Positions 35,001 to 45,768 of a DNA stretch of 64,000 nucleotides are shown here, piece by piece. The position numbers and the translations under genes were made by a program. This stretch comes from Euptelea pleiosperma (taxonomy: Eukaryota > Streptophyta > Magnoliopsida > Ranunculales > Eupteleaceae), in assembly GCA_035048495.1 (NCBI GenBank), contig CM068549.1:2885059-2949058 (forward strand), given 5' to 3'. Each line of letters starts with the position of its first letter. The first letter of the stretch is position 1. The notes beneath the pieces were generated by a model. It had not been told where the DNA came from. It did no database searches and worked only from the letters and a program-made list of their open reading frames with translations.

Positions 35001-35115
35001 CTATTTCTCACTCTACCTCTGCTGACCCTGATGTCGATCTTCATGACACTGAGCGGTGTCTCGATCGTAGATCCCAACTGTCCTAGATCTACCGCTCCTC
35101 CCCACCTCCCTTGGA
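35001..35115 (+). pseudogene. Element B coding relic just after insertion site of A
   Basis: Continues the 20333 frame (joined across the insertion) for about 30 codons to a TAG, then needs a frame change to reach the ORF at 35116. Carries no recognised domain. Confidence 0.5.
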
Positions 35116-35778
35116 TTGTGCAATAATAGTGATGAACCCGAGTCTCAATCTTTGGTGCCCTTAACAGCACCAACTTCTGGACCGAACACAGAGGAACTCA
35201 GTTCCATCTCTATCTTTGATGATCCTACCTCTGCACTGGATGCAGACATTCCCACTGTAGAGCCGTGTCTAGAAAATGGCCCTCCCGCTGTCTTAGACCT
35301 ATCGATCCCCACCGAGGAGGAACATATTGAGTGTAGGGATTGGAACATCCCTATCACATTAGGAAACATCGAGGAAGAGGTCAACAGTTTTCACCCGTCA
35401 CCCTACATCGATATTGTCGATGAACCATATGTCATGGAGAGTCTAATTCAGGACTTTCACGAGGAAAAATTATCCCAGTGTCAAGAACACTTTGCGCCTG
35501 ACTTCATCTCGGAGTCAAACAATGCTGGTATTACTGATCTGCAGGAGTCTGCTCTACTCAGATACATTCCCGCTAAACCCAATGAGTTTGTGGCTCTGCT
35601 AACCACGGTCAGAGAACCCACTACTACTCTCCTCTCAGTCTTTATTGAGAAACTTCGATCTCTCCCCACTGAACTAAATGTTTTTGCGGGTCTGCTCAGA
35701 GAGCTTACTGTCCTTCTCTCAGTTTACACTGAGAAAGACCTGTTCTACACAAGTATACCTAGACAAGGGATAGGATAG
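35116..35778 (+). CDS. Element B linker ORF (post-protease region, no enzyme domains)
   Basis: 220 codons, open. It begins with a QSLVPLTAP phrase that also ends the upstream relic (21236-21275), so the module is duplicated. ECRDWNIPITLGNIEEEVN and VMESLI through QCQEHFAPDF align with residues 860-925 of the A polyprotein ([35 protein letters not shown]), the linker between protease and reverse transcriptase. Downstream, LLSVYTEKD is followed directly by the 3' region, so RT, RNase H and integrase are absent. D has a homologous relic with the same architecture. Function unknown; it may be a leftover of the deletion that made this non-autonomous family. Confidence 0.65.
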   Translation: MCNNSDEPESQSLVPLTAPTSGPNTEELSSISIFDDPTSALDADIPTVEPCLENGPPAVLDLSIPTEEEHIECRDWNIPITLGNIEEEVNSFHPSPYIDIVDEPYVMESLIQDFHEEKLSQCQEHFAPDFISESNNAGITDLQESALLRYIPAKPNEFVALLTTVREPTTTLLSVFIEKLRSLPTELNVFAGLLRELTVLLSVYTEKDLFYTSIPRQGIG

Positions 35779-37708
35779 TAGTTTTTGCTCCACCTTAGGT
35801 GTCTGGAAGACTGCAGATTCACTCAGTCTCCTTGAGTTTCAACATGGTTGGAGGTACTTGATATACCCCCGTCATGTCTGGCTGAAGACGTAAAACTTAG
35901 CGCTTTCGGAAAGGCAATTCCGATATTCCTAGAGTACATGAGTCTCATGCATTTGTTATTAACTGTTATATCACTGGAAATGCAGGTACATTCATTCTTC
36001 CGATCATCAGGTACTACACACTGTCGAGTTTCTACCGACTTGGTAACATCCTCCCTGAACATTTGCATCATCATCACTGATTTTTCATCATTTTATGTCC
36101 TGGTCATGAGCACCGAGGACGGTGCTGTATTTTGGTTGGGGGTAGGTATTTACCAAAACTCATGTCTTCATTTTGATAAAAAAAAAAAAATTATTTTTGG
36201 GGTTATTTCCGATGTTCTCCAAAAGTTTTCTAGAATTTCCAAAATGTGTCAAATACCCTAACTCAGATTAGCTGAAAACCTCCGTTAAGTCAGTATTGAG
36301 GATATCGATTTTTGTTTCAAGTTAGCTTTGAGTCAAGTCAGGCGTGATTACAGTAGGTTTGAAAACTCAGAAAAACTCAGATTCGGCACAATTATACACT
36401 ATCAACATCAGAGTCATCCTAAGTTTAGAAATTCTGAAGATCCTGTGAGAATAATTGTGGAGACCTAACCCAGTGAGTGTTCGAGCCTTTAATTATTTCA
36501 GAGGGTTATATGACAATTCTGAGTCACAAGATGACTCACTATTCTTCTTGCCCGCAATATTCGTTGAGAGATTACCCTTTTATTTGATCACGGAACTCGG
36601 AACGACATCAAAATTTGATCACTACGACAAAACCTTCTCTGTATCTAGTCAAGATAGTATACATGAGAGTACAAACCCTAGAAAATGATCTAGGCCATTT
36701 TTCTGAATCGTTCAGCCTTTTAACTCACCTGAATTATACTTCACTAAAAACCCCTTGAGCCCTTCTATAAAAGCATTTTCTTTGTAAACCTATCAACCTA
36801 AAATCCAGTCCAGCTACGAAGCATGACTGGCTACCCTTATTTTGAGATAGACAAAAGAATAACTGATATTGGTATACCGTGAAAAGAAAAGTAAAGAAGA
36901 AGAATCAAAAGGAAAAGATAGTGATTCAAGCTGAAAAAAAAATATGAAAAGAAAGTATGAAAAAGAGCTGAAAAGAAAATGAGCAGTCTCAGAAATATCG
37001 AGAGAAAGAGAAAAATACGAAAGATGGAAAATGAAAAGCAATGGTGTTACACTCGCAGGAAAAATACAAGAAAATAGAGATATCCTCTCAGAACTTTGAA
37101 ATCATGTATTCCCTTATTTTTTTACACCTGACCTAAGCCTCAATACAACCCAGGAAAGTCCTACTTGATTCTAGGATAGCACGATCATAAAATGTTGAGA
37201 TTGGAGAAGGAGAAGCTATAGAGTTTGATCTGACGTTCCCAAGTGAAGTGATATTCCAATCATGAGATCTTCTTCTATTAAAAATGTCATTCCTTCAAAT
37301 AAAACATATGTGAGATCTTTTGCCTCTTCATATTAAATACATCTCCTCACATATAAATTGAGAGAAAATAAGAACATCTTTCTCGAGTGATTCAATTCTG
37401 AGTAGTTTACAAGTGAGAATTGAGGTCGAGGCATACAAACTTATAGGTGATCTGGAAACCTTTACTGTCGGATGATGAGAATGTTGAGCACACACACACA
37501 CAGAGTCTGACTATTCTGGGTCTTGATTATCAGTCCGTAGACTTGCCAAAACCTCCCAACTCTTTGCTAGCATGTAATTGTTTTACATCCATTCAATGAT
37601 TTGGCGAATGGTGTTTTCCCTAAGCTAATATGAAAAAGTGTGCAGCATGTGCATAGCCCTTTTAAGCTCATTTATTTTGCACTAATTGCCAAGGATTGGC
37701 AATATGCT
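35779..37708 (+). other. Element B 3' region
   Basis: Counterpart of 23441-25378 in A. It holds the stem-loop 36109-36126, a GGTTGGGGGT copy near 36134-36143, a short A-run at 36178-36190, and the broken small ORF. A (CA)n stretch lies near 37489-37501. Confidence 0.8.
36531..36762 (+). pseudogene. Broken copy of the small 3' ORF in element B
   Basis: Starts MTHYSSCPQYSLRD as in A, then a small deletion shifts the frame into a TGA after 18 codons. The remaining blocks (NDIK, PSLYLVK, VQTLENDLGHFSES, LTHLNYTSLKTP) are still visible in other frames. Confidence 0.55.
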
Positions 37709-37720
37709 GGTTGGGGGTTG
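37709..37720 (+). promoter_or_regulatory. Polypurine tract of B
   Basis: GGTTGGGGGTTG ending at the base before the 3' LTR. Confidence 0.8.
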
Positions 37721-38169
37721 TGATATTCGCTCAAAAGTGCTTATTTTAAGCAATTATCCTCTTAGCGTTATCGCACTCTCCTTCGTAAAATGCTCTATTT
37801 ATCTACTTTTCTATGTAAGAGTCTCTTATGTTGCGTAGAACACACTTTTCTAGATGAAATGGTATATTTGCATACATTAAACACATTTTTGGAAGTCTAG
37901 ATATAAAGTCGTTATGATTAAGTCTCATTACGCGCTTTTTCTATTGCAGGAAACCCTGATTGGATGATTCTCGAGACTTGCGGGCCAAAATCGATCATGA
38001 AAGCCCATTTTTAAAGCTTAAAGAGCCCACAGGCTATGACTAAAAGATATGGGCCAAATACAGGCTGAAAAAGATGACTGAAGAGCCGGCCCAAAGAACG
38101 AAGAGAGTGGGAGAGCCAATGACCAAGAGATGGACCAAAGCGCTTAAAGCCACATGAGTCAGCAAGGAA

Positions 38170-38246
38170 TAATAGTCTACTCTAATGGAGAAGCGTGAGG
38201 ATGGTCACAGTGAAGACCAGGGTTCCAGACTCTCTACCAATACTTT
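38170..38246 (+). promoter_or_regulatory. tRNA-like Pol III unit in B 3' LTR
   Basis: TAGTCTACTCTAATGG (A-box-like), later AGGGTTCCAGACTCT (T-arm-like), then TTTT nine bases on. The unit is missing from the deleted 5' LTR. Confidence 0.45.
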
Positions 38247-38924
38247 TATCTCCATTTTCTGATATCTTCTCTCTCCTCCCCCTAATTTTCTATCTCATCT
38301 CTCCTTATTCTCTCTCTTCATCTCTCGGTCCTCGGATCTACTGACCTAACCCCAGAACTCCTGCCCGTTGGTTCTGGCCCATCTCCCTAAGCTATCGAAC
38401 CGTTGGATCGTCCATCAGACCGTCGGATCTCTCTAAATTCGTCGGCCTACCAATCTGGGTCCCAATCAAGTCACCATCCATCCGATCGTCATCAAATTGT
38501 CTGTCACATCATCTTGTGAGACGATGGACATCATCAATCCATGTGGACCAGTAGTCGGGCCCATCATCATCGACCCGTGGCCCGACCATTTAGTGGACCT
38601 CGCGATTTTCAAATGCTTTAAATTAATTATTTTTAAATAAAAAAGGGGGGTCCACTAAATGGGGAAATTCCCCAAAAAAAAGTAAGGTTTTACTTTAAAA
38701 ATATATATATATATTTTTCTTATTTTTTATTTTCGAAAAATTCCCTATTTCCATTAAAGGAAATAGGGAAGCTTTTTAAGGGGAAGAGAAGGGTTCATTG
38801 GAACCCTAATCCCTCTCCCATCTTCTCTTCTCTTCCCCCAAAACTTCCCCCCCCCCCACGTTTTCCCCTTCTTCCTCTCCTTTTCCTTCTTCTTTTCTTC
38901 ATCTTCTTCTTCCCTTTTTCCCAA

Positions 38925-38949
38925 CCGGAGTTGCAGCCTGCAACTCCGG
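38925..38949. repeat. Perfect 12-bp-arm palindrome in LTR leader
   Basis: CCGGAGTTGCAG, one base C, CTGCAACTCCGG. Located downstream of the TATA position, in the presumed transcribed leader. Confidence 0.9.
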
Positions 38950-39363
38950 CCGCCTATACTTCCTCTTTCCTCTTCTGCTTCTTCTATTCTTCTTATGCCT
39001 CCTCACATGGCCGCACAGCAACCCCTTCTATTCTTCTTCTCTCCCCTGTCTTCTTCGTTTTTTCTTTATTTCACCGATCGGAGTGCACACTGCAACTCCG
39101 GCCACCTCTTGCACAGCCGCCTATGCACGCCTCCATGGACTGCAACCTCTAGTAACACCTCCCTTTTCCACCATCTTGCAGGCCATTAGGTGGTGCGTCC
39201 CACGAACAGGAACCAGCAACTACCAGGCCGTGCGCCAGTCAACCATCTAAGATCTCCACGCTGCTGCTACCACCATCATCCCTTGCGAGAAGCCATAGCA
39301 CCCATCTCATTGCCGCCCCTACAGTCCATTCCCCTCTCCTACCGCCAGCAGCTGGTGCACCGC

Positions 39364-40353
39364 TGATATTCACTCAAAAGTGCTTATTTTAAGCATTTAT
39401 CCTTTTAGTGTTATCGCACTCTCCGACGTAAAATACTCTATTTATCTACTTTTCTATGTAAGAGCCTCTTTTGTTGCGTAGAACACACTTTTCTGGACGA
39501 AATGGTATATTTGCATGCATTAAACACATTTTCGGAAGTCTAGATATAAAGCCGTTCTGATTAAGTCTCATTACATGCTTCTTCTGTTGTAGGAAACCCT
39601 GAGTGGATGATTCTCGAGACTTGCGGGCCCAGATCGACCATGAAAGCCCATTATCAAAGCTTAAAGAGCCCACAGGCTATTACTAGAAGATATGGGCCAA
39701 ATATGGGCTGAATAAGAGGACCAAAAAAGCCAGCCCAAAGAACGAAGAGAGTAGGAGAGCCAATGACCAAGAGACGGACCAAAGCATTTAAAGCCACATG
39801 AGTCAACAAGGAATGATGGTCTACTCTACTGGAGAAGCGTGAGGATGGTCACAGTGAAGACCAGGGTTCCAGACCCTCTGCCAATACTTTTACCTCCATT
39901 TTTTAATATTTTCTCTCTCCTCCCCCTAATTTTCTATCTCATCTCTCCTTATTCTCTCTCTCTTCATCTCTCGGTCCTCGGATCTACGGACCTAACCCCA
40001 GAACTCCTGCCTATTGGCTCTATCTCATCTCCATTAGCTTTCTGACCTTGGATCTTCAATCGGACCATTGGATCTTCCACCGGACCGTTGGATCTCTCTA
40101 GATCTGTCGATCTACCAATCTGGGTCCCAATCAAGTCAGCATCCATCCGATCGTCATCAAATTATCTGCCACATCATCTTGTGAGACAATGGACATCATC
40201 AATCCATGTGGGCCAGTAGTCGGGCCCATCATCATCGACCCGTGGCCCGACCATTTAATGGACCTCGCGATTTTCAAATGCTTTAAATTAATTAAATAAA
40301 AAAAATGGGGTCCACTAAATGGGGAAATTCCCCAAAGAAAAGTAAAGTTTTAC

Positions 40354-40413
<60 letters not shown>

Positions 40414-42282
40414 CTTATTTTTTATTTTTGAAAAATCCCCTATTTCCATTAATGGAAATAGGGAAGCTTTATAAGGGGAAGAGAAGGGTTCGTTGGAACC
40501 CTAATCCCCCTCCTATCTCTTGCTCTTCCCCCCCCCCCCCCCCCCCCACGTTCTCTTCTTCCCTTTCTCCTCTCCGTTCCTCCTCTTCTTCTCCTTCTCT
40601 TTCTTTTTTCTTCTTCTTCTTCTTCTTCTTCTTCTTCTTCTTCATTTCTTCATCTTCTTCTCCGGAGTTGCAGCCTGCAACTCCAGCAACTTGTCTCTAT
40701 CTCTTGGGCATTCTCAGCTCTCTTGGCCGAAAACAAGAGGAGGAGCAGTTGTTCCACCTCTCCACCATTCCTAGAACCTCCTCACCATTAATTCCGGTGA
40801 GAAGCTCGCCGGAATTGCTCCCCCAGCCAGCACCATCACCACCCTCTTCCATTGCTCCCACCGGTTGCAATTCTTCCTCTCCTTCTTCTTCTTCTTCTTC
40901 TTCATCTTTTCCTTTGCTTCTCCTTCTTCTTTATCGTCTTCTTCATTTGAAGCACCGGAGTTGCAGGTCTGCAACTCCGACCGAACCAGGTGCGTTCTCC
41001 TCTTATTCCAACAACGTGCTAGGTTGGAGAAGAAAATCTCCTTGGTCTGCAACTTATTCTCCAGCACCCTTCCTAATCATCTTCAACCACCGTCTACCCT
41101 CACCTGCATATGCCATCCATCTCCTTCTCAAAGCCAGAAAAACATCACCGTGAGAGGAGTGCTTTGCTGCCTCCATTTTCCACCCTACTGTACTGCCAAA
41201 TCGCTGCTGCACTCACCTCTGTTTCTCCATTTCTTCACTCCATCGCCTGCACTCAACCACCGTTTCTACTCCAAGAAGCACCAGCAGCCACCAAACTCTT
41301 GCTCATGCAGTCTCTCATCGCTCCAACCATTCACCTCCATGCTGGTGCGCCTCCCACAGTGGTGCTCCAAACTCCACCACAAGCCATCTAACCCACAGCG
41401 ACCTCTCAAGGACAGCATCCTCTCCCCTCTGGTTCGACTCCCCTTTAGAGCAACTCGTGTTGGCTGTGCAGTCAACCTTTAAAGCAGCACCACAAATCCA
41501 CCTGTCCATTCTTTGACCATGAGAAGCAAGAGCTCAACGTGTTGTCTCTCCCTCATCTTTGCTGCACGACCACCGTGAGATCATCTCAGCCTTGTTGGAT
41601 GTTCCAGCTGCTTACGAAGCTACACCATCTCTTCACCTGCTGGTATAGCGTCTAGCTTTGCACACCCACCTTCAAAGGGACTATTGCACCTCCTCTCCTC
41701 AATCCACCAGCCAGATCTTGTCTTGATGTTGCTGGATCTGCATGCAGTACTGTGCTAAGAGCAATCTACACTCCTATGTGACAGTACCCCTCACGTGCAT
41801 CTAGTGGTTGCGACCAAACACGTGGTAAGCACTTCTCAATCTAATTTCTCACTCTTTCTCTCTCTACTATTTTCTCTCTCCTTCTAACGTTCTATTTTCT
41901 CTCTCATTTTTCTATCTCTTAATTTGCTTTCTCATTGTAGTTCAAGTTGGTTGATTATTGTAAGAATTTTGATTCATTAATGAATTTAGTTTGATTTTAT
42001 CATTTTGGTCGTTTATATTTTCTCTTTGCTCAAATAGTTCGTTAATTTCACTCCAAAAGAATATTTTAAGAGAAAATCCATTTTCTTTGCACCATTACAT
42101 CATTTCTTAGCATTTTCTGTTATCATTGTTCCATTATTTTCCCTAATCCCGAGTGCGAACGATATCTGACACGAGCCACTGTACAAAATTGCTCATTCTA
42201 CAGGTTAAAAGTCTCGGATCAATTAAAAATGTGTTGAAGTTAGGGTTTTCGTAACCAACGACGCGGAAAAATTGTAGTTTCA
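39364..42282 (+). repeat. Solo LTR inserted in B's 3' LTR
   Basis: 2,919 bp with TSD ACCGC at 39359-39363 and 42283-42287. It is the same subfamily as the host LTR. It contains a tRNA-like unit at 39812-39891 (AGGGTTCCAGACCCT then TTTT), TTTATAAG TATA box at 40468-40475, two leader palindromes, and the predicted intron 41825-42203 (GTG|GTAAGC to TTCTACAG|G). Simple repeats: (AT)n 40365-40410, poly-C 40528-40547, (TTC)n 40609-40643. The long frame at 40428-41153 is a product of CT-rich leader sequence. Confidence 0.93.
40468..40475 (+). promoter_or_regulatory. TATA box of the long LTR subfamily
   Basis: TTTATAAG inside a conserved block GGAAATAGGGAAGC before it and GGGGAAGAGAAGG after it. The same block with TATA occurs on the minus strand at 47387-47394 and 62381-62388; in B's LTRs it is mutated to TTTTTAAG. 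Confidence 0.65.
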
Positions 42283-43344
42283 ACCGCCCCCTTCATCAAA
42301 TCTCGACCAGCGTCTACACCCTGCTGGAGAAGAACATTCCCCTTGCTGCCTCTCTCACCACCTGATCCATAACCGGCCAGCCACCTTGCTGGCCGGACTG
42401 CAACTCTCTCCTCCACAGTGCTGACTCCAAGCGATACTGGTTCTCTAGTTCTCCGGGGTGCCAAACGGCCAGCAACTTCTCCTCTTCAAGCCATCCTCAT
42501 CAAGAAAAAGAAAAAAAAAAAGAGAAAGGGAAAGAGAAGAAAAAGAGAAGAGGAAAGAAAATCGTACCACTCACCAACGTGCTCCACCGTCTTCTCACCT
42601 TTTTTGATGCCCTCCATCCTCATCTTCAGTACAGTCACGGTTCATGGAGACTGTCAAACCTCCAAGGCCGTGGCTACCCACCTTCACCATGTGTGTATGC
42701 GGGTAAGATCTCTCTCTCTCTCCTAATCTTCTTCTTTCTCATTCTAAGAAACCATACCATCCTAGGTAAGTTTCACTTTCTCTCTCTTCTCTTCAATATT
42801 TCTCTCTACCTCTCTTTTGTTTCTCTCTCTAAAAACCCTCACTCTCTCTCTTTTTCTCTCTAGGTCTTTTCTCATTTTCTCTCTCTAGACCCTTAATTTC
42901 TCTCTCTACTTTTCTCCTTTCTTGCTCTAGTTTTTATTGCTTTCTAGTGTAATTGCTTCGAAGTAATTTAGATAGATTTCCATTCTAAAGCAATGTAATT
43001 TCTATGATTTTTAATAAAAGTTAATTTTGACCATTCTTGCATTATTTCACTTTTTCGTAATGTGTTGATTTTTATGATTCTCTCTCTAAAAATTCACTAA
43101 ATAAAAATCTTATTTTAAATCTCGTGATTATCATTCTCACCTCCTCATTATTTCTAGCAATTTTCCGTCATATTGTTCTGATAATGCACTAACCCAACTA
43201 ATCCTGAGTGCGGATCGACATCCGACACGAGCCACTATGCAAAATTGCCCATTTTACAGGTTAAATATCTCAGATCAATTAAAAATGTGTTGAAGGTAGG
43301 GTTTCTGTAACCAACGATGCGGAAAAGCCCCTACTTTCAGTTGT

Positions 43345-44394
43345 CTGATCCATTATTTGCAATATCCTCAATTTCCTCTTGTAAAGCTTGGTACAGGGTC
43401 CAGTTGTGCGACTCCTCATTATGGACTATGGCCATGGTATTTATTCCCCTCTAAATAAGCCATAGGTTGTCTAGTGAAGTTGACTTCCTCTCTCTCATAT
43501 TCTAACTCACCTAGATGGTGTTCCAAGCTCTCCATGGAGTGCTGTTGTTGGATGATGTATTGCGAGAGGAGTTCTTCTAGACTAGGTTTAGTAGCAGACT
43601 GTGGCGGTCCAGCTAATGGAAGCTGAGGTGCCAACTCTTGAATGTAGTCCGACTGAGTATAAAAGTTATAGGATGGAAGTGACTCTGGGACTATCTACTA
43701 ACTCTGAAAATCCTACGGGGTCCACTGTTGACCAAAATATTCAGTCTCTGAATCTGACTGGTACTGCGACTGTGAATACTGCTCATCATATTGTCCACAG
43801 GGTTGGTGAAACCCAGAATGATACATATCATGTTGCAGATGCTGCTGGGGAAAAGATTGTTGTTCCCATCAAAAGTTATTGTCACTTCCATTGTCCGGAT
43901 AAGACATGTTATTGTAGGAGGTCTACAGCAGAGGTTCAAATGTACTAAAATTATAGACCTCTTCTTGGACATGAGGGGAATATCCCACAGATTTGGAATG
44001 ATAAACAGGCTTTTGGACCACAACATCAAGGGCGGAAATTGATGTTTTCAAATCCTTAAGTAAGGATGTTAGCACTGAATCGCCCTTTGCTTCATATCCC
44101 ATGGAACTCTATGAGTCTAGAGTATCATGACTACACACAGGATTGGTATACCAGTGCTCAAAGTTATCTCCTAGATCTTCAAAGAAATTGAGGTAGGTCT
44201 CAAATAGAGGCCGTTCAGAATCCATCAGAGAGATGTGAGTCTCTCAGAGAAGGGAGATAAATTATGTGAAAGAGAGTGGTGTGGTAGACTGACTCTCAGA
44301 TCAAATCAATATCGGGTTGGTTCAAATCCGAATGGGCATATGCTTAAAAAAGCAAGCCCCTAGAGGCGGCAAGAGGTTATGAAACCGAATGAGC
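43345..44394 (-). pseudogene. Element D gag-like relic
   Basis: Minus strand. The frame 43419-43634 (LAGPPQSATKPSLEELLSQY, QQHSMESLEHHLGELEYEREEVNFT) aligns with the B relic at 20880-21090. Upstream, 43640-44230 matches the 20333-20860 part of B with several stops and shifts. It continues at 8335 across element B. Confidence 0.75.
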
Positions 44395-45150
44395 CTAGAT
44401 GATGCACACAGAGCAACAGATAATCTTAACCTAAACAATCAGGATAGTATTATGAATTATCTTGTTAGTGTAGGGTTAGTGTAGATTATAACAGTGGGCG
44501 GACCACTGGTTTATCTTCAATTACCCGTCGGACCAACTTTTCACTCTGTAGGTTCTCACCAGAATATACTATTAAAAGCAAATCCGCTCGTACTAACTCA
44601 AGTTGACTGCAAGGTAATCCGAAGCCTAGGCAGACGTGCGGCACATCGGCTGACTTAAGTACACCCCAGACTAACCAGATTTGTCAAGCGTGAAGATGAG
44701 TTTTCCCAGAAGAGGAGCTAGGGTTGGTTCGTGTTCCTAATTCGACACTAAGCTAAACTAACAGACAATCAAGGAGGTCACTTACGAGCTCGGTATACTT
44801 GAGTAGTAGGGACCTATGGGTGTGTTAGATAACAGAGACCCGTACTCATGGACTTAATCGACTTGATCTTTGAAGGGGTCGCTTAATGTGGAGTTTTCCT
44901 CGAACACCGATCTAATTGGGCTCTACTTCTTGATTGATTTTAATTTTTGGCTGTGGTTGCACAAAAGCTCAAATGATGAGGTGAGTGATGAAATCCCACC
45001 AGTTTCAAGTTAGAGCTGGGTTTGTTCTTTATGTATTTTATTACGGCCAAACCAAACAATTCCGATAAGTGTTGCAAAAGTAAATAAACAATCGGCACAG
45101 TGTTTACACAGTGATCACGATCGCACTCAAGGCGAGGTGTAGAAACTTAC
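44395..45150 (-). other. Predicted leader intron of element D
   Basis: Minus strand donor GGGTAG|GTAAGTTT, acceptor GCATCATCTAG|GCTC, 756 bp. It aligns with the predicted introns of A and B. Confidence 0.5.
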
Positions 45151-45768
45151 CTACCCGTTGGCTACGCACGGCGTCTCCTCCGTGACATGGGGAGGGGTAT
45201 CCAAATGGGCTTGGGCCCGACTCCACCTCTTTGAGCCTGCGTTCCCTACTCACTTGATAAACGTAATCCGCAATCACGTTAGTCCACAATGGTCTATAGT
45301 ATAGAATTGGAAGGTATACCACCTTTGGGGTTTCAAGAAACACGCAATGATTCAGGGTAGGTATTGTGAATTAGTTTCAATTAGGGTTTGAAATTCAATT
45401 TTAAGTATTCCCGAATTAGGGATCGAAAATATCTACTTTCAAATTACCCAGAGTTGGAAACCTTCCAAAATGAATCAAATAACCAATGGTGATCTAACTA
45501 GAAATAGTAGAATCGAAATCTGACCCTAATATTTTTTATATTTTTTAATTAATTAATTATCTAGTAGTTATTCTAAAATGAGAGAAAATGAATCCCTAAG
45601 TTATTACAACTTTGCACTCGGCCGTCCGAGGCATTAAAATAATAAGTGGCAAATGTGAAAAATAAAATGAAAAGTTTTCGATTTGAATCGGATCTTCACG
45701 AATAAGCAGCTTTCCGAATTCATGTTTGTCTTTTGCAATCCCGTCAACCGAGCGACGACGGCACCATT
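45151..45768 (-). other. Element D leader, LTR-proximal part with primer site
   Basis: Near-identical to fragment E (711-1275). Primer site at 45753-45766 reads TGGTGCCGTCGTCG, three changes from the tRNA-Asp complement, so decayed. Confidence 0.8.

Larger units (their letters stand above)
8336..43339 (+). mobile_element. Element B: non-autonomous Athila-like LTR retrotransposon, interrupted three times
   Basis: Bounded by TSD GTTGT at 8331-8335 and 43340-43344. After removing C, A, the solo LTR and their duplications about 10.3 kb remains: 5' LTR 8336-10444, primer site 10447-10460, leader, gag-like relic, linker ORF, 3' region, polypurine tract 37709-37720 and 3' LTR 37721-43339. The interior is about 5.5 kb against 9.4 kb in A; the missing part is protease, RT, RNase H and integrase. 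It would need proteins from an element such as A to move. It is inserted in element D. Confidence 0.9.
37721..43339 (+). repeat. Element B 3' LTR, interrupted by a solo LTR
   Basis: Consists of 37721-39363 and 42288-43339 (about 2.7 kb). Starts TGATATTCGCTCAAAAGTGC, ends CCCTACTTTCA, followed by TSD GTTGT. It keeps the tRNA-like unit (38170-38246), a degenerate TATA position (CTTTTTAAGG near 38773), the palindrome at 38925-38949 and the predicted intron 42703-43259. Confidence 0.92.

Noticed and set aside
40428..41153. 241-codon open frame in a solo LTR, with similar frames at 46957-47448 and 8794-9213
   Set aside because: Low-complexity Ser/Pro/Phe sequence from CT-rich leader DNA; the shared part (KGKRRV.WNPNPPP) just reflects the conserved TATA block.
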